A DNA stretch of 64,000 bases from Sphingomonas sp. Its GTDB lineage: Bacteria > Pseudomonadota > Alphaproteobacteria > Sphingomonadales > Sphingomonadaceae. Positions 27,951 to 37,884 of this stretch are shown here, one piece after another (position 1 is the first letter of the stretch; each line of letters starts with the position of its first letter). The DNA is taken from the NCBI RefSeq assembly GCF_025362505.1, contig NZ_JANYGG010000013.1:1-64000 (forward strand), in the 5' to 3' direction. The notes under the pieces were generated by a model. That model made no database searches and had not been told where the DNA came from. It was given only the letters and a program-made list of their open reading frames with translations. The position numbers and the translations under genes were made by a program.

Positions 27951-30469
27951 CAGGCGACGATATTGACCAGCCGGTCGGGGACTACAATCACCTTTCGCGG
28001 TGCAGCTCCATCCAGCTGCCGGACGACCTTGTCGCAGGCCAGCGCGAGCGCCTCGATCGCGCCGCGATCGAGCCCGCGCGCGACCGTGATCGTGTCACGC
28101 AGCTTGCCGTTGACCTGCACCGCGATGGTGACCTCGTCGTCGATCAGCATTGCCGGGTCGAAGCTCGGCCAAGCGGCGTTGGCGACCATTCCCGATTCGC
28201 CAAGCCGCGCCCAGGTTTCCTCGGCGAGATGCGGGGCCATCGGGGCAATCAGGCGGACCAGCGTGCGAATCGCGGCCTCCCGGCTCGCCGACGGCGCTGC
28301 TTTCTCTACCGCGCCGGCCAGCTCGTAGAGCGCGGCAACCGCCTTGTTGAACGCCAGTCCGTCGATCGCCGCTCCGACCGCGGCCGTCGCGCGGTGCGCG
28401 CGCTTGTCGATCGCCAGCTCCTCACCGGCAGCTCCGGCGACGCTGCCGACCAGTCGCCATACGCGCTGGACGAACCGCGCCGCGCCCTCGATGCTCGCTT
28501 CGGACCATTCGAGGTCGCGCTCGGGCGGCGAGTCCGACAGCATGAACCACCGCACCGCGTCGGCGCCATAGCGGTCGACAATCGGCTCGGGATCGACCGT
28601 ATTCTTCTTCGACTTCGACATCTTCTCGATCCGGCCACGGACCACTCCGCTACCGGTCGCGCGCTCAATCACTGAAGCACTGGTGCCATATTCGATCTCG
28701 TCGGGCGAAAGCCAGCGACCGTCGAGCGACTTGTAGGTCTCGTGGGTCACCATCCCTTGCGTGAACAGCCCCTTGAACGGCTCGGCGAACCCGATCCGGC
28801 CGATATGCTGCAACGCCCGCGTCCAGAAGCGCGCGTAGAGCAGGTGAAGGATCGCATGCTCGACCCCGCCGATATATTGCGCGACCGGAAGCCATTGCTC
28901 GGCCTCGGCGCGGTCGAACGGCTGGTCGTCCGGCTGGCTGGCGAAGCGGATGAAATACCACGAGGAATTGACGAACGTGTCGAGTGTGTCGGTCTCCCGC
29001 CGGGCTTCCGCGCCGCATTTCGGACAGGTCGCCGCACGCCATGTCGGGTGGCGGTCGAGGGGGTTACCCGGCACGTCGAACGTCACGTCCTCGGGCAGGA
29101 TGATCGGCAGTTGCTCGCGCGGCACGCCGACCGGGCCGCACGATCCACAATGGATCACCGGGATCGGCGTTCCCCAATATCGTTGCCGCGACACGCCCCA
29201 GTCGCGCAGGCGATACTGGACCGTCCCCTCGCCCCAGCCGCCAGCCTCGGCGCGGCGGATCACTTCCATCGTTGCCTCTTCGGTCGACAGGCCATCGAGG
29301 AAGCGCGAATGGACCGTAACGCCATACCCGGTTTCGGCCTCGTCTACCGCCGCATCGGGATCGCCGCCCTGGGGAATGACCACGCGTCGGATTGGCAGGT
29401 CATATTTGGTCGCGAACTCGAAATCGCGCGCGTCGTGCGCAGGGACGCCGAACAGCGCGCCGGTGCCATAATCCATCAACACGAAATTCGCGATCCAAAC
29501 CGGCAGGCGGATGTCGGGGTCGAACGGGTGAACCGTCTCGAGCCCGGTGTCGTAACCGCGTTTTTCGGCGGTTTCGATCTCGGCGGCGGTCGTCCCGCCG
29601 GTGCGGCACCTGTCGATGAACGCTTGCGCGGCACCGTCCCGCTCGGCCACGGCGAGCGCCAGCGGATGCCCCGCCGAGATCGCGACAAAGCTTGCCCCGA
29701 AAATCGTGTTCGGCCGCGTCGTGAACACCTCGACCCGGTCGATTCCTACTTCCGGTGCGGCCAGGACGAACGCAAATTTCAGCCCCTGGCTCCGACCGAT
29801 CCAGTTCTCCTGCATCAGCCGGACCTTGTCGGGCCACTGGTCGAGCGTTCCCAGCCCGTCGAGCAGATCCTCCGCGAAATCGGTGATCTTCAGGAACCAC
29901 TGCGACAGCTTGCGTCGCTCGACCAGCGCGCCCGATCGCCAGCCGCGCCCGTCGATCACCTGCTCATTGGCAAGCACGGTCGCGTCGACCGGGTCCCAAT
30001 TGACCTCGCTCTCCTTGCGATACACGAGGCCGGCATCGAGCAGGTCGAGGAACAGCGCCTGCTCATGACCGTAATAATCGGGCTCGCAGGTCGCCAGCTC
30101 GCGGCTCCAGTCGAGCGCGAACCCCAGCCGTTTCAACTGCACGCGCATCGTCGCGATGTTGGCGCGCGTCCACGTCCCCGGGTGAACCCCCTGCTCCATC
30201 GCTGCATTTTCGGCGGGCATGCCGAACGCGTCCCAACCCATCGGGTGAAGCACTTCGAAGCCCTGCATCCGCCGGTAACGCGCGAGCACGTCGCCCATCG
30301 TGTAATTGCGGACATGGCCCATATGGATGCGTCCCGACGGATAGGGGAACATCTCAAGGACGAAGGTCTTGGGCTTGGGCGAAGCCGAATCGGCCGTGAA
30401 GGTGCCCGCCTCGGCCCAGCGCGCCTGCCAGCGCGCATCGGCCGACGCGGGCTCGAAGCGATCGGTCAT
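27950..30469 (-). CDS. leuS: leucyl-tRNA synthetase
   Basis: [53 protein letters not shown]...[42 protein letters not shown]. Confidence 0.98.
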   Translation of the reverse strand: MTDRFEPASADARWQARWAEAGTFTADSASPKPKTFVLEMFPYPSGRIHMGHVRNYTMGDVLARYRRMQGFEVLHPMGWDAFGMPAENAAMEQGVHPGTWTRANIATMRVQLKRLGFALDWSRELATCEPDYYGHEQALFLDLLDAGLVYRKESEVNWDPVDATVLANEQVIDGRGWRSGALVERRKLSQWFLKITDFAEDLLDGLGTLDQWPDKVRLMQENWIGRSQGLKFAFVLAAPEVGIDRVEVFTTRPNTIFGASFVAISAGHPLALAVAERDGAAQAFIDRCRTGGTTAAEIETAEKRGYDTGLETVHPFDPDIRLPVWIANFVLMDYGTGALFGVPAHDARDFEFATKYDLPIRRVVIPQGGDPDAAVDEAETGYGVTVHSRFLDGLSTEEATMEVIRRAEAGGWGEGTVQYRLRDWGVSRQRYWGTPIPVIHCGSCGPVGVPREQLPIILPEDVTFDVPGNPLDRHPTWRAATCPKCGAEARRETDTLDTFVNSSWYFIRFASQPDDQPFDRAEAEQWLPVAQYIGGVEHAILHLLYARFWTRALQHIGRIGFAEPFKGLFTQGMVTHETYKSLDGRWLSPDEIEYGTSASVIERATGSGVVRGRIEKMSKSKKNTVDPEPIVDRYGADAVRWFMLSDSPPERDLEWSEASIEGAARFVQRVWRLVGSVAGAAGEELAIDKRAHRATAAVGAAIDGLAFNKAVAALYELAGAVEKAAPSASREAAIRTLVRLIAPMAPHLAEETWARLGESGMVANAAWPSFDPAMLIDDEVTIAVQVNGKLRDTITVARGLDRGAIEALALACDKVVRQLDGAAPRKVIVVPDRLVNIVA

Positions 30470-30481
30470 CCTCGGTGTCGC

Positions 30482-30913
30482 TTAACCGCGGACGGCGGAG
30501 CGGCGCAGATCGCGGGCACGGGTCAGGATGATGTCTTCCAGCTTCTGCACGGTCGCCGCGGCGACCGGCACGTCGACCCACGCGCCATTCCGGTTGACCT
30601 GGCGCGCCGCGGCGACGCGCAGCGCATCGGCGCGCAGATCCTGGTCGAGGATCGAAGCGGTGATCTTGACCCGCTCCCCGGGGGTCGCCGGAGTCGTATA
30701 CCAGTCGGTGACGATCACCCCGCCGTTCGAATCGGCCTGGGTCAGCGGCGCGAACGACAGCGTGTCGATCGCCGCGCGCCACAGATAGGCGTTGACCCCG
30801 ATCGTCGTCATCCGCGACGGAGCGAGCGTGGTGGGCAGGCGCCGGTCGCGCGCGCAACCGCCGAGCGCGAGCCCGGTGAGCAGGAGGATGGTGAGCGGGG
30901 TCGAACGGCGCAT
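30482..30913 (-). CDS. DUF3576 family lipoprotein
   Basis: LGGCARDRRLP lipobox; IGVNAYLWRAAIDTLSFAPLTQADSNGGVIVTDWYTTP. Confidence 0.88.
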   Translation of the reverse strand: MRRSTPLTILLLTGLALGGCARDRRLPTTLAPSRMTTIGVNAYLWRAAIDTLSFAPLTQADSNGGVIVTDWYTTPATPGERVKITASILDQDLRADALRVAAARQVNRNGAWVDVPVAAATVQKLEDIILTRARDLRRSAVRG

Positions 30914-31123
30914 GGGGATTCCTCGATGAAAAACGAGGCGGCGCGAAGCCGCGGACGGTCAGGCATTCTGTGTAAGCAGAGGGCGAGGCAGGAGCAAGCG
31001 CAGTCGTGAAATGGTGGACGGGATCCAATTTGTGGTCATTGTGCCACAGCGGGAACTGATTCCGAATCCAACGTTGGAACATTCGCCCCCCGCCAGCTAT
31101 ATCAGGAAGTTGGAGGAACAGTC

Positions 31124-31855
31124 GTGACTAGGTGGGTCGAGTCGAAACGGGTGAAGCGCGCTGCGATTGCGGCGGCGCTGTTGCTTGCCGGTTCGCCTGC
31201 CGCTCTGCTCGCGCGCGGCGAGGATGCCAAGCGCCCGTCCGCTATCTCCCTCAGTTTCGACCATATTTCCAGTTTCACGCCAGCATCTGCTGATGCTCGG
31301 CTGGCTGCGGCATTCGCCAATCGCGCGCCCTCGGCGAGCGATTTCCGCTTCACCCCGGCGGCCGCCAAGGATCGCCCGTCGCAGCTGCGAGTCGCGATTC
31401 GCGCCCGCGCGACCACGGCTGGTCAGATTCGTCCGGGTGATGCCCTTGTTCATACCGAGAGCAATTCGCTGACAGCCTTGACGCCGGCGACTTACAATCT
31501 CGGCGTCGCGCTCGGCTGGCGCCGGTTTGCGGTATCGGGTGATCTCGCCAAGGTTACCGGTTCAGGCTCGCCGCTCGGTGGACGCGAAAGCGCCGCAGTG
31601 GCTCTGTCGTATAATCTCAAGCGGTTCACCGGGCGGGTCGCGCTCGGTGCCGATCGCGGCGACGGAACGCAGGTTCCGGCGCTTGTTCAGAAAGACAATA
31701 TGGCGGTCGACGTTGGCGGTGCCTACTCGTTGACGCGCAACCTCGCGGTCACCGGCGGCGTCCGCTACAAGGTCGAGCATGACCGGCTTTCGACCCTCGC
31801 CGACCAGCGCCGCGACAGCCAGGCCGTCTACGTCGGAACTGCGTTCAAGTTCTGA
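31124..31855 (+). CDS. putative outer-membrane beta-barrel protein of unknown function
   Basis: Signal-like N-terminus; alternating amphipathic strands and terminal aromatic ...AVYVGTAFKF*. Confidence 0.6.
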   Translation: MTRWVESKRVKRAAIAAALLLAGSPAALLARGEDAKRPSAISLSFDHISSFTPASADARLAAAFANRAPSASDFRFTPAAAKDRPSQLRVAIRARATTAGQIRPGDALVHTESNSLTALTPATYNLGVALGWRRFAVSGDLAKVTGSGSPLGGRESAAVALSYNLKRFTGRVALGADRGDGTQVPALVQKDNMAVDVGGAYSLTRNLAVTGGVRYKVEHDRLSTLADQRRDSQAVYVGTAFKF

Positions 31856-31876
31856 TCGTCCGTCGCGCCTGATCCC

Positions 31877-32557
31877 ATGACTGATGTAATGTTGAGGGAG
31901 GCCGCCGAGCGTCGCGCGCGCATTCTCGCCGCGATCGCATCCGCCGCGCGATCGGCGCGGCGAGATCCGTCCGATGTGACGCTTATCGCTATCAGCAAGA
32001 CCCGCAGCGTTGAGCAGATCGAACCGCTGATTGTCGCCGGCCAGCGCGACTTCGGCGAGAGCCGGGTGCAGGAAACACAGGCTAAATGGCCGGCCCTTCG
32101 CGATCGCTATCCCGACCTTCGCCTCCATCTTATCGGTCGGCTGCAATCGAACAAGGCGACGGAGGCAGTCGATCTGTTCGACACGATCCACTCGGTCGAC
32201 CGCCTGTCGCTGCTCGACGCGCTGGCCAATGCCGCGATCAAGGCGAACCGCTTCCCAAGTGTCTACGTCCAGGTCAACATCGGCGACGAGAGGCAGAAGG
32301 GCGGCATCGGGCTCGCCGACCTCCCCGCCTTCATCGACCAGGTCCGCGCCACGCCGCTCGCGCTCGCCGGCCTGATGGCGATCCCCCCGCTCGGCCCGGA
32401 ACCCGGCCCTTACTTTGCGCTCCTCGCCAAGCTCGCGCGCCGTCATGGCGCCACCGGCCTCAGCATGGGCATGTCGAGCGACTATTCGGCCGCAGTGATG
32501 CTCGGCGCGACCGCAGTAAGGGTCGGAACGGCGATGTTCGAGGACGCAAACGCTTAA
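31877..32557 (+). CDS. yggS: YggS/PLPBP family pyridoxal-phosphate homeostasis protein
   Basis: LIAISKTRSVEQIEPLIVAGQRDFGESRVQETQAKWPALR...LHLIGRLQSNKATEAV...LSMGMSSDYSAAVMLGATAVRVGTAMF. Confidence 0.95.
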   Translation: MTDVMLREAAERRARILAAIASAARSARRDPSDVTLIAISKTRSVEQIEPLIVAGQRDFGESRVQETQAKWPALRDRYPDLRLHLIGRLQSNKATEAVDLFDTIHSVDRLSLLDALANAAIKANRFPSVYVQVNIGDERQKGGIGLADLPAFIDQVRATPLALAGLMAIPPLGPEPGPYFALLAKLARRHGATGLSMGMSSDYSAAVMLGATAVRVGTAMFEDANA

Positions 32558-33600
32558 GCGAAGTGACCGCTGCGCCCGTGTTTGGTGGCGATATAGTCGG
32601 CATTGTGCGGATTGACCGGCATGTGGTGCGCGACCCGCTCGACAACGGCGATCCCCGCCGACTCGAGTCCCGCCAGCTTGGCCGGATTATTCGTCAGCAA
32701 CCGCACCGCATCGATACCCAACGCGCGCAGCATCGCCGCCGCCAGCCCATAATCGCGCGCATCGTCGGCGAACCCGAGCCGACGATTGGCATCGACCGTA
32801 TCGAGCCCGCGATCCTGCAGCTGATAAGCGCGGATCTTGTTGGCCAACCCGATCCCGCGTCCCTCCTGGCGAAGGTAGAGCAGCACTCCGCCACCCGCAT
32901 CCTTCAGCAACCGCAGCGCCTCGTGCAATTGCGGCCCGCAGTCGCATTTGAGGCTGCCGAACACATCGCCGGTCAGGCATTCGCTGTGCAAGCGTACGAG
33001 CGGCGGCTTGCCCCCGAACGCGCCGATCACCAGCGCAACATGCTCCTCCCCCGTCGCCCCATCGCGAAAGGCGACGATCTGCGCCTCGCCAATCCTATCG
33101 ATTGGGAGCTTCGCGCGGGCGACGATGATCGCCTCGGGCGCCGCCGCCAGCACCGCATCGACCGGAATCGTTGGGATAACTTTAATGACATTTTCCAGCA
33201 ACCACAGCGCCGGAAGCAGCCCTGCCCGCCGCGCCAGCACCAGTGCCGCAATCGCCGACTCCTCATCCTCAACCCGAACTGGGTGAAGCGGCCCGATTGG
33301 TCCTCGCGCCATATCTTGCGCCGGATCGACCAGCGCCAACGCGGTCACCGCGTCAAGCCACTCGGCCCGCGCGACCACGGCGGGCCTCACCGGGTCCGCG
33401 GCATTTCCCTCATTGGCGAGCCCCAAGGCGGTCGCGCGCTCGCCACTGATCAGCAATTGCGCCGTCGCGTCCGGATCGAGCAGCGCCAGCATGTCGGCGC
33501 CACCGGTCTCGACCGACAAGACTGTCGCGCCTCCAATCCTAACAGCCCGGCCGGCGCGCAGCGAGGCGATGACCGGCCCGAGCGATCCGCTTGCGCTCAA
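32554..33600 (-). CDS. ribA: GTP cyclohydrolase II RibA with N-terminal domain lacking recognisable RibB signature
   Basis: VRLHSECLTGDVFGSLKCDCGPQLHEALRLL...YLRQEGRGIGLANKIRAYQLQDRGLDTVDANRRLGF...LLTNNPAKL; TTG start overlaps the xth stop (TTGA). Confidence 0.92.
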   Translation of the reverse strand: MSASGSLGPVIASLRAGRAVRIGGATVLSVETGGADMLALLDPDATAQLLISGERATALGLANEGNAADPVRPAVVARAEWLDAVTALALVDPAQDMARGPIGPLHPVRVEDEESAIAALVLARRAGLLPALWLLENVIKVIPTIPVDAVLAAAPEAIIVARAKLPIDRIGEAQIVAFRDGATGEEHVALVIGAFGGKPPLVRLHSECLTGDVFGSLKCDCGPQLHEALRLLKDAGGGVLLYLRQEGRGIGLANKIRAYQLQDRGLDTVDANRRLGFADDARDYGLAAAMLRALGIDAVRLLTNNPAKLAGLESAGIAVVERVAHHMPVNPHNADYIATKHGRSGHFA

Positions 33601-34388
33601 AGGACGAGCTCGACGACCAGCGGCACATGATCCGATGGCCGCTCCCACCCGCGCACGGGTTCGAGCACGACATGTTTGGTCGCCTGCCCGGCGAGCGCCG
33701 GGCTCGCCCACATATGATCGAGCCGCCGCCCGCGGTCGCTCGCTGCCCAGTCAGCCGCGCGGTAGCTCCACCAGGTGAAGTTGCGCGCCGGAGCCGGGAT
33801 GAACCTCCGCCCCAAATCGACCCAGTCATGCGCCGCCTGCAGCCGGCCAAGCGCCTCGACCTCGATCGGCGTATGGCTGACGACATCGACCAGCGCCTTG
33901 TGCGACCAGACATCGCATTCGAGCGGGGCGATGTTGAAATCGCCGACGATCAAAGTCGGCTCAGCCAACTTTTCGCTCCACCGCGTCATTCGTTCGACGA
34001 AATCAAGTTTTTGGCCAAACTTGGGATTGAGGGTGCGGTCGGGCACGTCGCCGCCAGCCGGGATGTAGACATTCTCTATCCTGAGCCCGCAGTCGAGCCG
34101 AGCGCCGACGTGCCGTGCCTCGCCATTGTCTTGCCAGTCGTGGCGCAGATCGTCGTGCAGCGGCAGCTTGCTAACGATCGCCACGCCGTGGTGCATCTTC
34201 TGCCCGTTGAGCAGCTGGTGGCGATAGCCCAACCGGTGGAACAGGTCGGCCGGGAAGACCGAGTCCATCGCCTTTGTCTCTTGCAGGCAGAGGATGTCGG
34301 GCGCTTCCTCGACGAGGAGCCGCTCGACGATCCCGGCACGCGCGCGCACCGAGTTGATGTTCCACGAAGCGATCTTGAGACTGGTCAC
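33597..34388 (-). CDS. xth: exodeoxyribonuclease III
   Basis: MTSLKIASWNINSVRARAGIVERLLVEEAPDILCLQETKAMD...DHVPLVVEL. Confidence 0.95.
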   Translation of the reverse strand: MTSLKIASWNINSVRARAGIVERLLVEEAPDILCLQETKAMDSVFPADLFHRLGYRHQLLNGQKMHHGVAIVSKLPLHDDLRHDWQDNGEARHVGARLDCGLRIENVYIPAGGDVPDRTLNPKFGQKLDFVERMTRWSEKLAEPTLIVGDFNIAPLECDVWSHKALVDVVSHTPIEVEALGRLQAAHDWVDLGRRFIPAPARNFTWWSYRAADWAASDRGRRLDHMWASPALAGQATKHVVLEPVRGWERPSDHVPLVVELVL

Positions 34389-34399
34389 CGGCCTCGCTT

Positions 34400-34461
34400 A
34401 GAGCCTGATCGGTCGAGGTGGAAGCGCCTCGCGCTTCGACCGGGAGCGTGAATCAGGCTCT
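34400..34461. repeat. palindromic intergenic repeat, copy C (first hairpin only)
   Basis: AGAGCCTGATCGGTCGAGGTGGAAGCGCCTCGCGCTTCGACCGGGAGCGTGAATCAGGCTCT, close match to the first half of copy A. Confidence 0.8.
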
Positions 34462-34504
34462 CAACCAGTACCATCAAAGCTCCGCTCCTTTGCGAGCAGG
34501 CGGA

Positions 34505-34700
34505 AAGGAAAAGGCCCCCGCTCCGGGGGCATGGAGCGAGGGCCAACCAAGCGTATTCGTCACGCAAGGCGATTGCCGAGGCCGGGGGTAACAGGGGGAA
34601 ACCCCTTGGCGCTGCAGCGATCTTACTTGTTCTACTGCGTCGTCCCTGTCGCGGGGATGAACAAGTTGCTGAAGGCTACGCTTTTTGCGCAAGTCGGCCC
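34505..34700 (-). ncRNA. candidate structured RNA or leader between lolA and xth, ending in a terminator-like hairpin
   Basis: Stems ACTTGTTC(34625-34632)/GAACAAGT(34659-34666), GGGG-AAA-CCCC near 34595-34606, GCGT...ACGC (34551-34565), GGCCCCCG...CGGGGGC (34513-34530) then U-rich on minus strand; no convincing protein. Confidence 0.35.
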
Positions 34701-34715
34701 GTCAGCCACACAATA

Positions 34716-35333
34716 TTATCCGCGGCGCTTCTTTTGAGGCTCGGCGAACTGGAAGGCGGAATCCGGCACGCCGACATTATACCGCTGCTGGTCGAGCTTG
34801 ATCGTCGTCTTCTTGTTTTGCGCATCGGTCGCGGTCCAGCCTTCGAGCTGCAGCCCGCCCGGCGCATCTGGCGCCTTGATGAAGGCCAATACCATCGTCC
34901 CGAATTCCGGGCGCCGCGGATCGCGGACGCGCAACAGCACGACGCGCGGGTCCTGGGTCGGCAGGGTCCGCGAAATCCGCTTGAGGTCGGGGCTGCTCGA
35001 CAGCAACGGCGCCAGCGGCGACTTGGCGATCGGCCAGCGGTTCTTCTGCCCGACCTCATAGTCGAGAAAATAAAGGTTAGCGCCGTCCGCAACCATCAGC
35101 ATGTTCGCCTGCGCACCGTAATCGAAGCGCGCGCGGCCAGGCCGCTTGAGCGTCAGCTTGCCGCTCAGCTGCTGGCCCTTGCCGTTGGTCTGGACGAAGT
35201 CGGCAGTCATCGACTGGGTCGCCGCGAAGCTCTGCTCGACCTGGGTTACCACCGGATCGATCGCCGCTGCGGCAGGGGCCGCCATCGCGACGATTGCGAC
35301 CGGCGCGAGCAGGCGCGCGAAACTATTGGCCAT
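34716..35333 (-). CDS. lolA: LolA-type outer-membrane lipoprotein carrier
   Basis: MANSFARLLAPVAIVAMAAPAAAAIDPVVTQVEQSFAATQSMTADFVQTNGKGQQLSGKLTLKRPGRARFDY. Confidence 0.88.
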   Translation of the reverse strand: MANSFARLLAPVAIVAMAAPAAAAIDPVVTQVEQSFAATQSMTADFVQTNGKGQQLSGKLTLKRPGRARFDYGAQANMLMVADGANLYFLDYEVGQKNRWPIAKSPLAPLLSSSPDLKRISRTLPTQDPRVVLLRVRDPRRPEFGTMVLAFIKAPDAPGGLQLEGWTATDAQNKKTTIKLDQQRYNVGVPDSAFQFAEPQKKRRG

Positions 35334-35435
35334 GTCTTGTCTCCAGAAATAGTAATCGGCCAAGTTTTGGCTTCGCGCCATTGAATGCGTCCTGAACCCT
35401 GTTGTTCCCCGGCGTTCAGGTCGAAGCCGCGTATC

Positions 35436-37772
35436 TCACAGCGGATGACCGTCGGTGTCCATCAGCACTTCGCGCCGCCCGACATGGTCCGGCTGGCCGA
35501 CCCGGCCGTCCTTTTCCATTCGCTCAATCAGGCGGGCGGCGCTGTTATAGCCGATGCGCAGCTGGCGCTGGATATAGCTGGTCGAAGCTTTCTGGCTTTC
35601 GGCCACCACCTGGATCGCCTTCTTGTACATCGCGGTTTCGGCGTCGTCTTCGCCCGTCGGCTGGCCGTCGAACAGGTAGCCGCCATCCTCCGGCTCCTCG
35701 GTCACCGCCTGGATGTAATCCGGCACGCCCTGCTTGCGCCAATGCTCGGCAACCGCGCGGACTTCCTCGTCGCTGACGAACGGGCCGTGGACGCGGACGA
35801 TCTGCTTGCCGCCTGGCATGTAAAGCATGTCGCCCTTGCCGAGCAGCTGCTCGGCCCCCTGCTCGCCGAGGATCGTGCGCGAATCGATCTTGCTCGTCAC
35901 CTGAAAGCTGATCCGGGTCGGCAAATTGGCCTTGATGACGCCTGTGATGACGTCGACCGACGGCCGCTGGGTTGCCATGATCAGGTGGATGCCCGCAGCG
36001 CGCGCCTTCTGTGCCAAGCGCTGGATGAGGAATTCGACCTCCTTGCCGGCGGTCATCATCAGGTCGGCGAGCTCGTCGACGATCACCACGATCTGCGGCA
36101 GAACCTCGTAATCCAGCTCTTCGGTCTCATAGATCGGCTGGCCGGTCTCGGCGTTGTAGCCGGTCTGTACCCGTCGCCCGAGCTGCGCGCCCTTGGCCTT
36201 TGCATCGCGCACCTTGGCGTTGAAGCTGGCCAGCGCGCGCACGCCGAGGCTGGCCATCATGCGATAGCGTTCCTCCATCTGCTCGACGGTCCATTTCAGC
36301 GCGCGGATCGCCTTGCCCGGCTCGGTTACCACAGGCGCGAGCAGGTGCGGGATGTCCTCGTACATCGACAGCTCGAGCATCTTGGGATCAATCATGATCA
36401 TTTTGCATTCGTCCGGCCCGAGCCGATAGAGCAGCGACAGGATCATGCAGTTGAGCCCGACCGACTTGCCCGACCCGGTCGTGCCGGCGACGAGCAGATG
36501 CGGCATCGGCGCCAGGTCGGCGATGACCGGGTCGCCGGCGATATTCTTACCGAGAATCAGCGGCAGCGACATATTCTGGTCTTCGAATGCCTGGCTGCCG
36601 ATCAATTCGCGCAGCGCTACAGCCTCGCGCTTCACGTTGGGCAGTTCGATCCCGATCACGCTCCGCCCGGGGATAGTCGCGACGCGCGCCGACAGCGCCG
36701 ACATGTTGCGCGCGATGTCGTCGGCGAGCTGGATCACCCGGCTCGCCTTGATGCCCGACGCCGGCTCCAGCTCGTACATCGTCACCACCGGACCGGGACG
36801 CACTTCGACGATGTCGCCGCGGACGTGAAAATCCTCGAGCACGCTCTCGAGCAGGCGGGCGTTGCGCTCGAGACCGGCGCGATCGATTTGAGGTTTGCCC
36901 GTTTCGGGCGGCGGAGCGAGAAGGTCGATCGCCGGCATTGCGTAGCTGTCGCCGAGCGCGAGGCTGGCCTGGCCCGCCGCGCGACCCTTGCGCACCGCGT
37001 CCCAACGTTGGGACGGCGCGATGCCGCTGGTCGACTCGGTCACCGCGACGGCTGGGCGCGAGCGCGGCGGGGCCGGTGCGGCATCGTTCATCGCCTCGCG
37101 GGGCTTGCGCCGTGGCTTCGGCTCGCGCGGCAGGGCAGCAGGATCGCGGCGGAAAAAGCCGGCAAGCCAAGCGCGTTCATCGGCGCCGATCGCGCAGGCG
37201 ACCCACAGCACGGCCAGTCCGCCGATCGCCAGCAGCGCCAGTAATGTCAGACGTAGCGGGCCGGCGATTGACGGGTTACCGATCAGCCCGAGTCCCGCGT
37301 CGATCCCGTGCGCGCCGGCAAGACCCAGCGCACCGCCCCACGCCGCGGGCAATCCCGACACCGTCGACCCGCGCATCAGCCCCAGCGCGACCCCGACCAG
37401 CAGCACGCCGATCGTCGCCACGAACAGCGCGCGCCCGAAGTGGCCGCGAGCTCCCTCGCGCATCAAGCGCAGCCCGAACAGCGCGATCACCGGCAGGAAC
37501 AGCGCGGCACCGGGCCCGAACAGCAACAGCAGCAAGTCGCTCGAAAAGGCGCCGAAGCCGCCGAGCCAGTTGACCGGCGGCCCGCCCGCCGCAGTGGTGA
37601 AGCTCGGGTCGGTGCTGCTGTGCGTCGCCATCGCCAGCCCGAGCGCCAGGCTCAGCGCAACCAGCACCGCGCCCATGGTCCGTCGGGCAAAGCGCCGCAC
37701 CGAGGCGGCGAGCGTGTCGCGCCAATCCGGACCCAGGTCCCGTTTCTGTGCGCGTTGCGCGACGGTCGCCAT
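35436..37772 (-). CDS. ftsK: DNA translocase FtsK
   Basis: [60 protein letters not shown]...[25 protein letters not shown]. Confidence 0.97.
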   Translation of the reverse strand: MATVAQRAQKRDLGPDWRDTLAASVRRFARRTMGAVLVALSLALGLAMATHSSTDPSFTTAAGGPPVNWLGGFGAFSSDLLLLLFGPGAALFLPVIALFGLRLMREGARGHFGRALFVATIGVLLVGVALGLMRGSTVSGLPAAWGGALGLAGAHGIDAGLGLIGNPSIAGPLRLTLLALLAIGGLAVLWVACAIGADERAWLAGFFRRDPAALPREPKPRRKPREAMNDAAPAPPRSRPAVAVTESTSGIAPSQRWDAVRKGRAAGQASLALGDSYAMPAIDLLAPPPETGKPQIDRAGLERNARLLESVLEDFHVRGDIVEVRPGPVVTMYELEPASGIKASRVIQLADDIARNMSALSARVATIPGRSVIGIELPNVKREAVALRELIGSQAFEDQNMSLPLILGKNIAGDPVIADLAPMPHLLVAGTTGSGKSVGLNCMILSLLYRLGPDECKMIMIDPKMLELSMYEDIPHLLAPVVTEPGKAIRALKWTVEQMEERYRMMASLGVRALASFNAKVRDAKAKGAQLGRRVQTGYNAETGQPIYETEELDYEVLPQIVVIVDELADLMMTAGKEVEFLIQRLAQKARAAGIHLIMATQRPSVDVITGVIKANLPTRISFQVTSKIDSRTILGEQGAEQLLGKGDMLYMPGGKQIVRVHGPFVSDEEVRAVAEHWRKQGVPDYIQAVTEEPEDGGYLFDGQPTGEDDAETAMYKKAIQVVAESQKASTSYIQRQLRIGYNSAARLIERMEKDGRVGQPDHVGRREVLMDTDGHPL

Positions 37773-37884
37773 TAATCTTCCCCCGCCTTCGTGGCGTCAC
37801 CCAAATCGATGCGCCACAATGCCTTGAGGCGGACTCCCGGCGCAAGGCTTTCCTGTTGCGCCCGGAAAGCCTAGAGAAAGCGCC

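Noticed and set aside
28742-31009. 755-aa plus-strand ORF antisense to leuS
   Set aside because: Antisense GC-bias artefact; leuS on the minus strand is unambiguous
34355-34372. Possible third parS site (TGTTCCACGAAGCGATC) in xth
   Set aside because: Only the first half matches; the palindrome is broken after TGTTCCACG
34474-34692. 72-aa minus-strand ORF between lolA and xth
   Set aside because: No protein-like features, and it crosses the hairpins; treated as structured non-coding DNA
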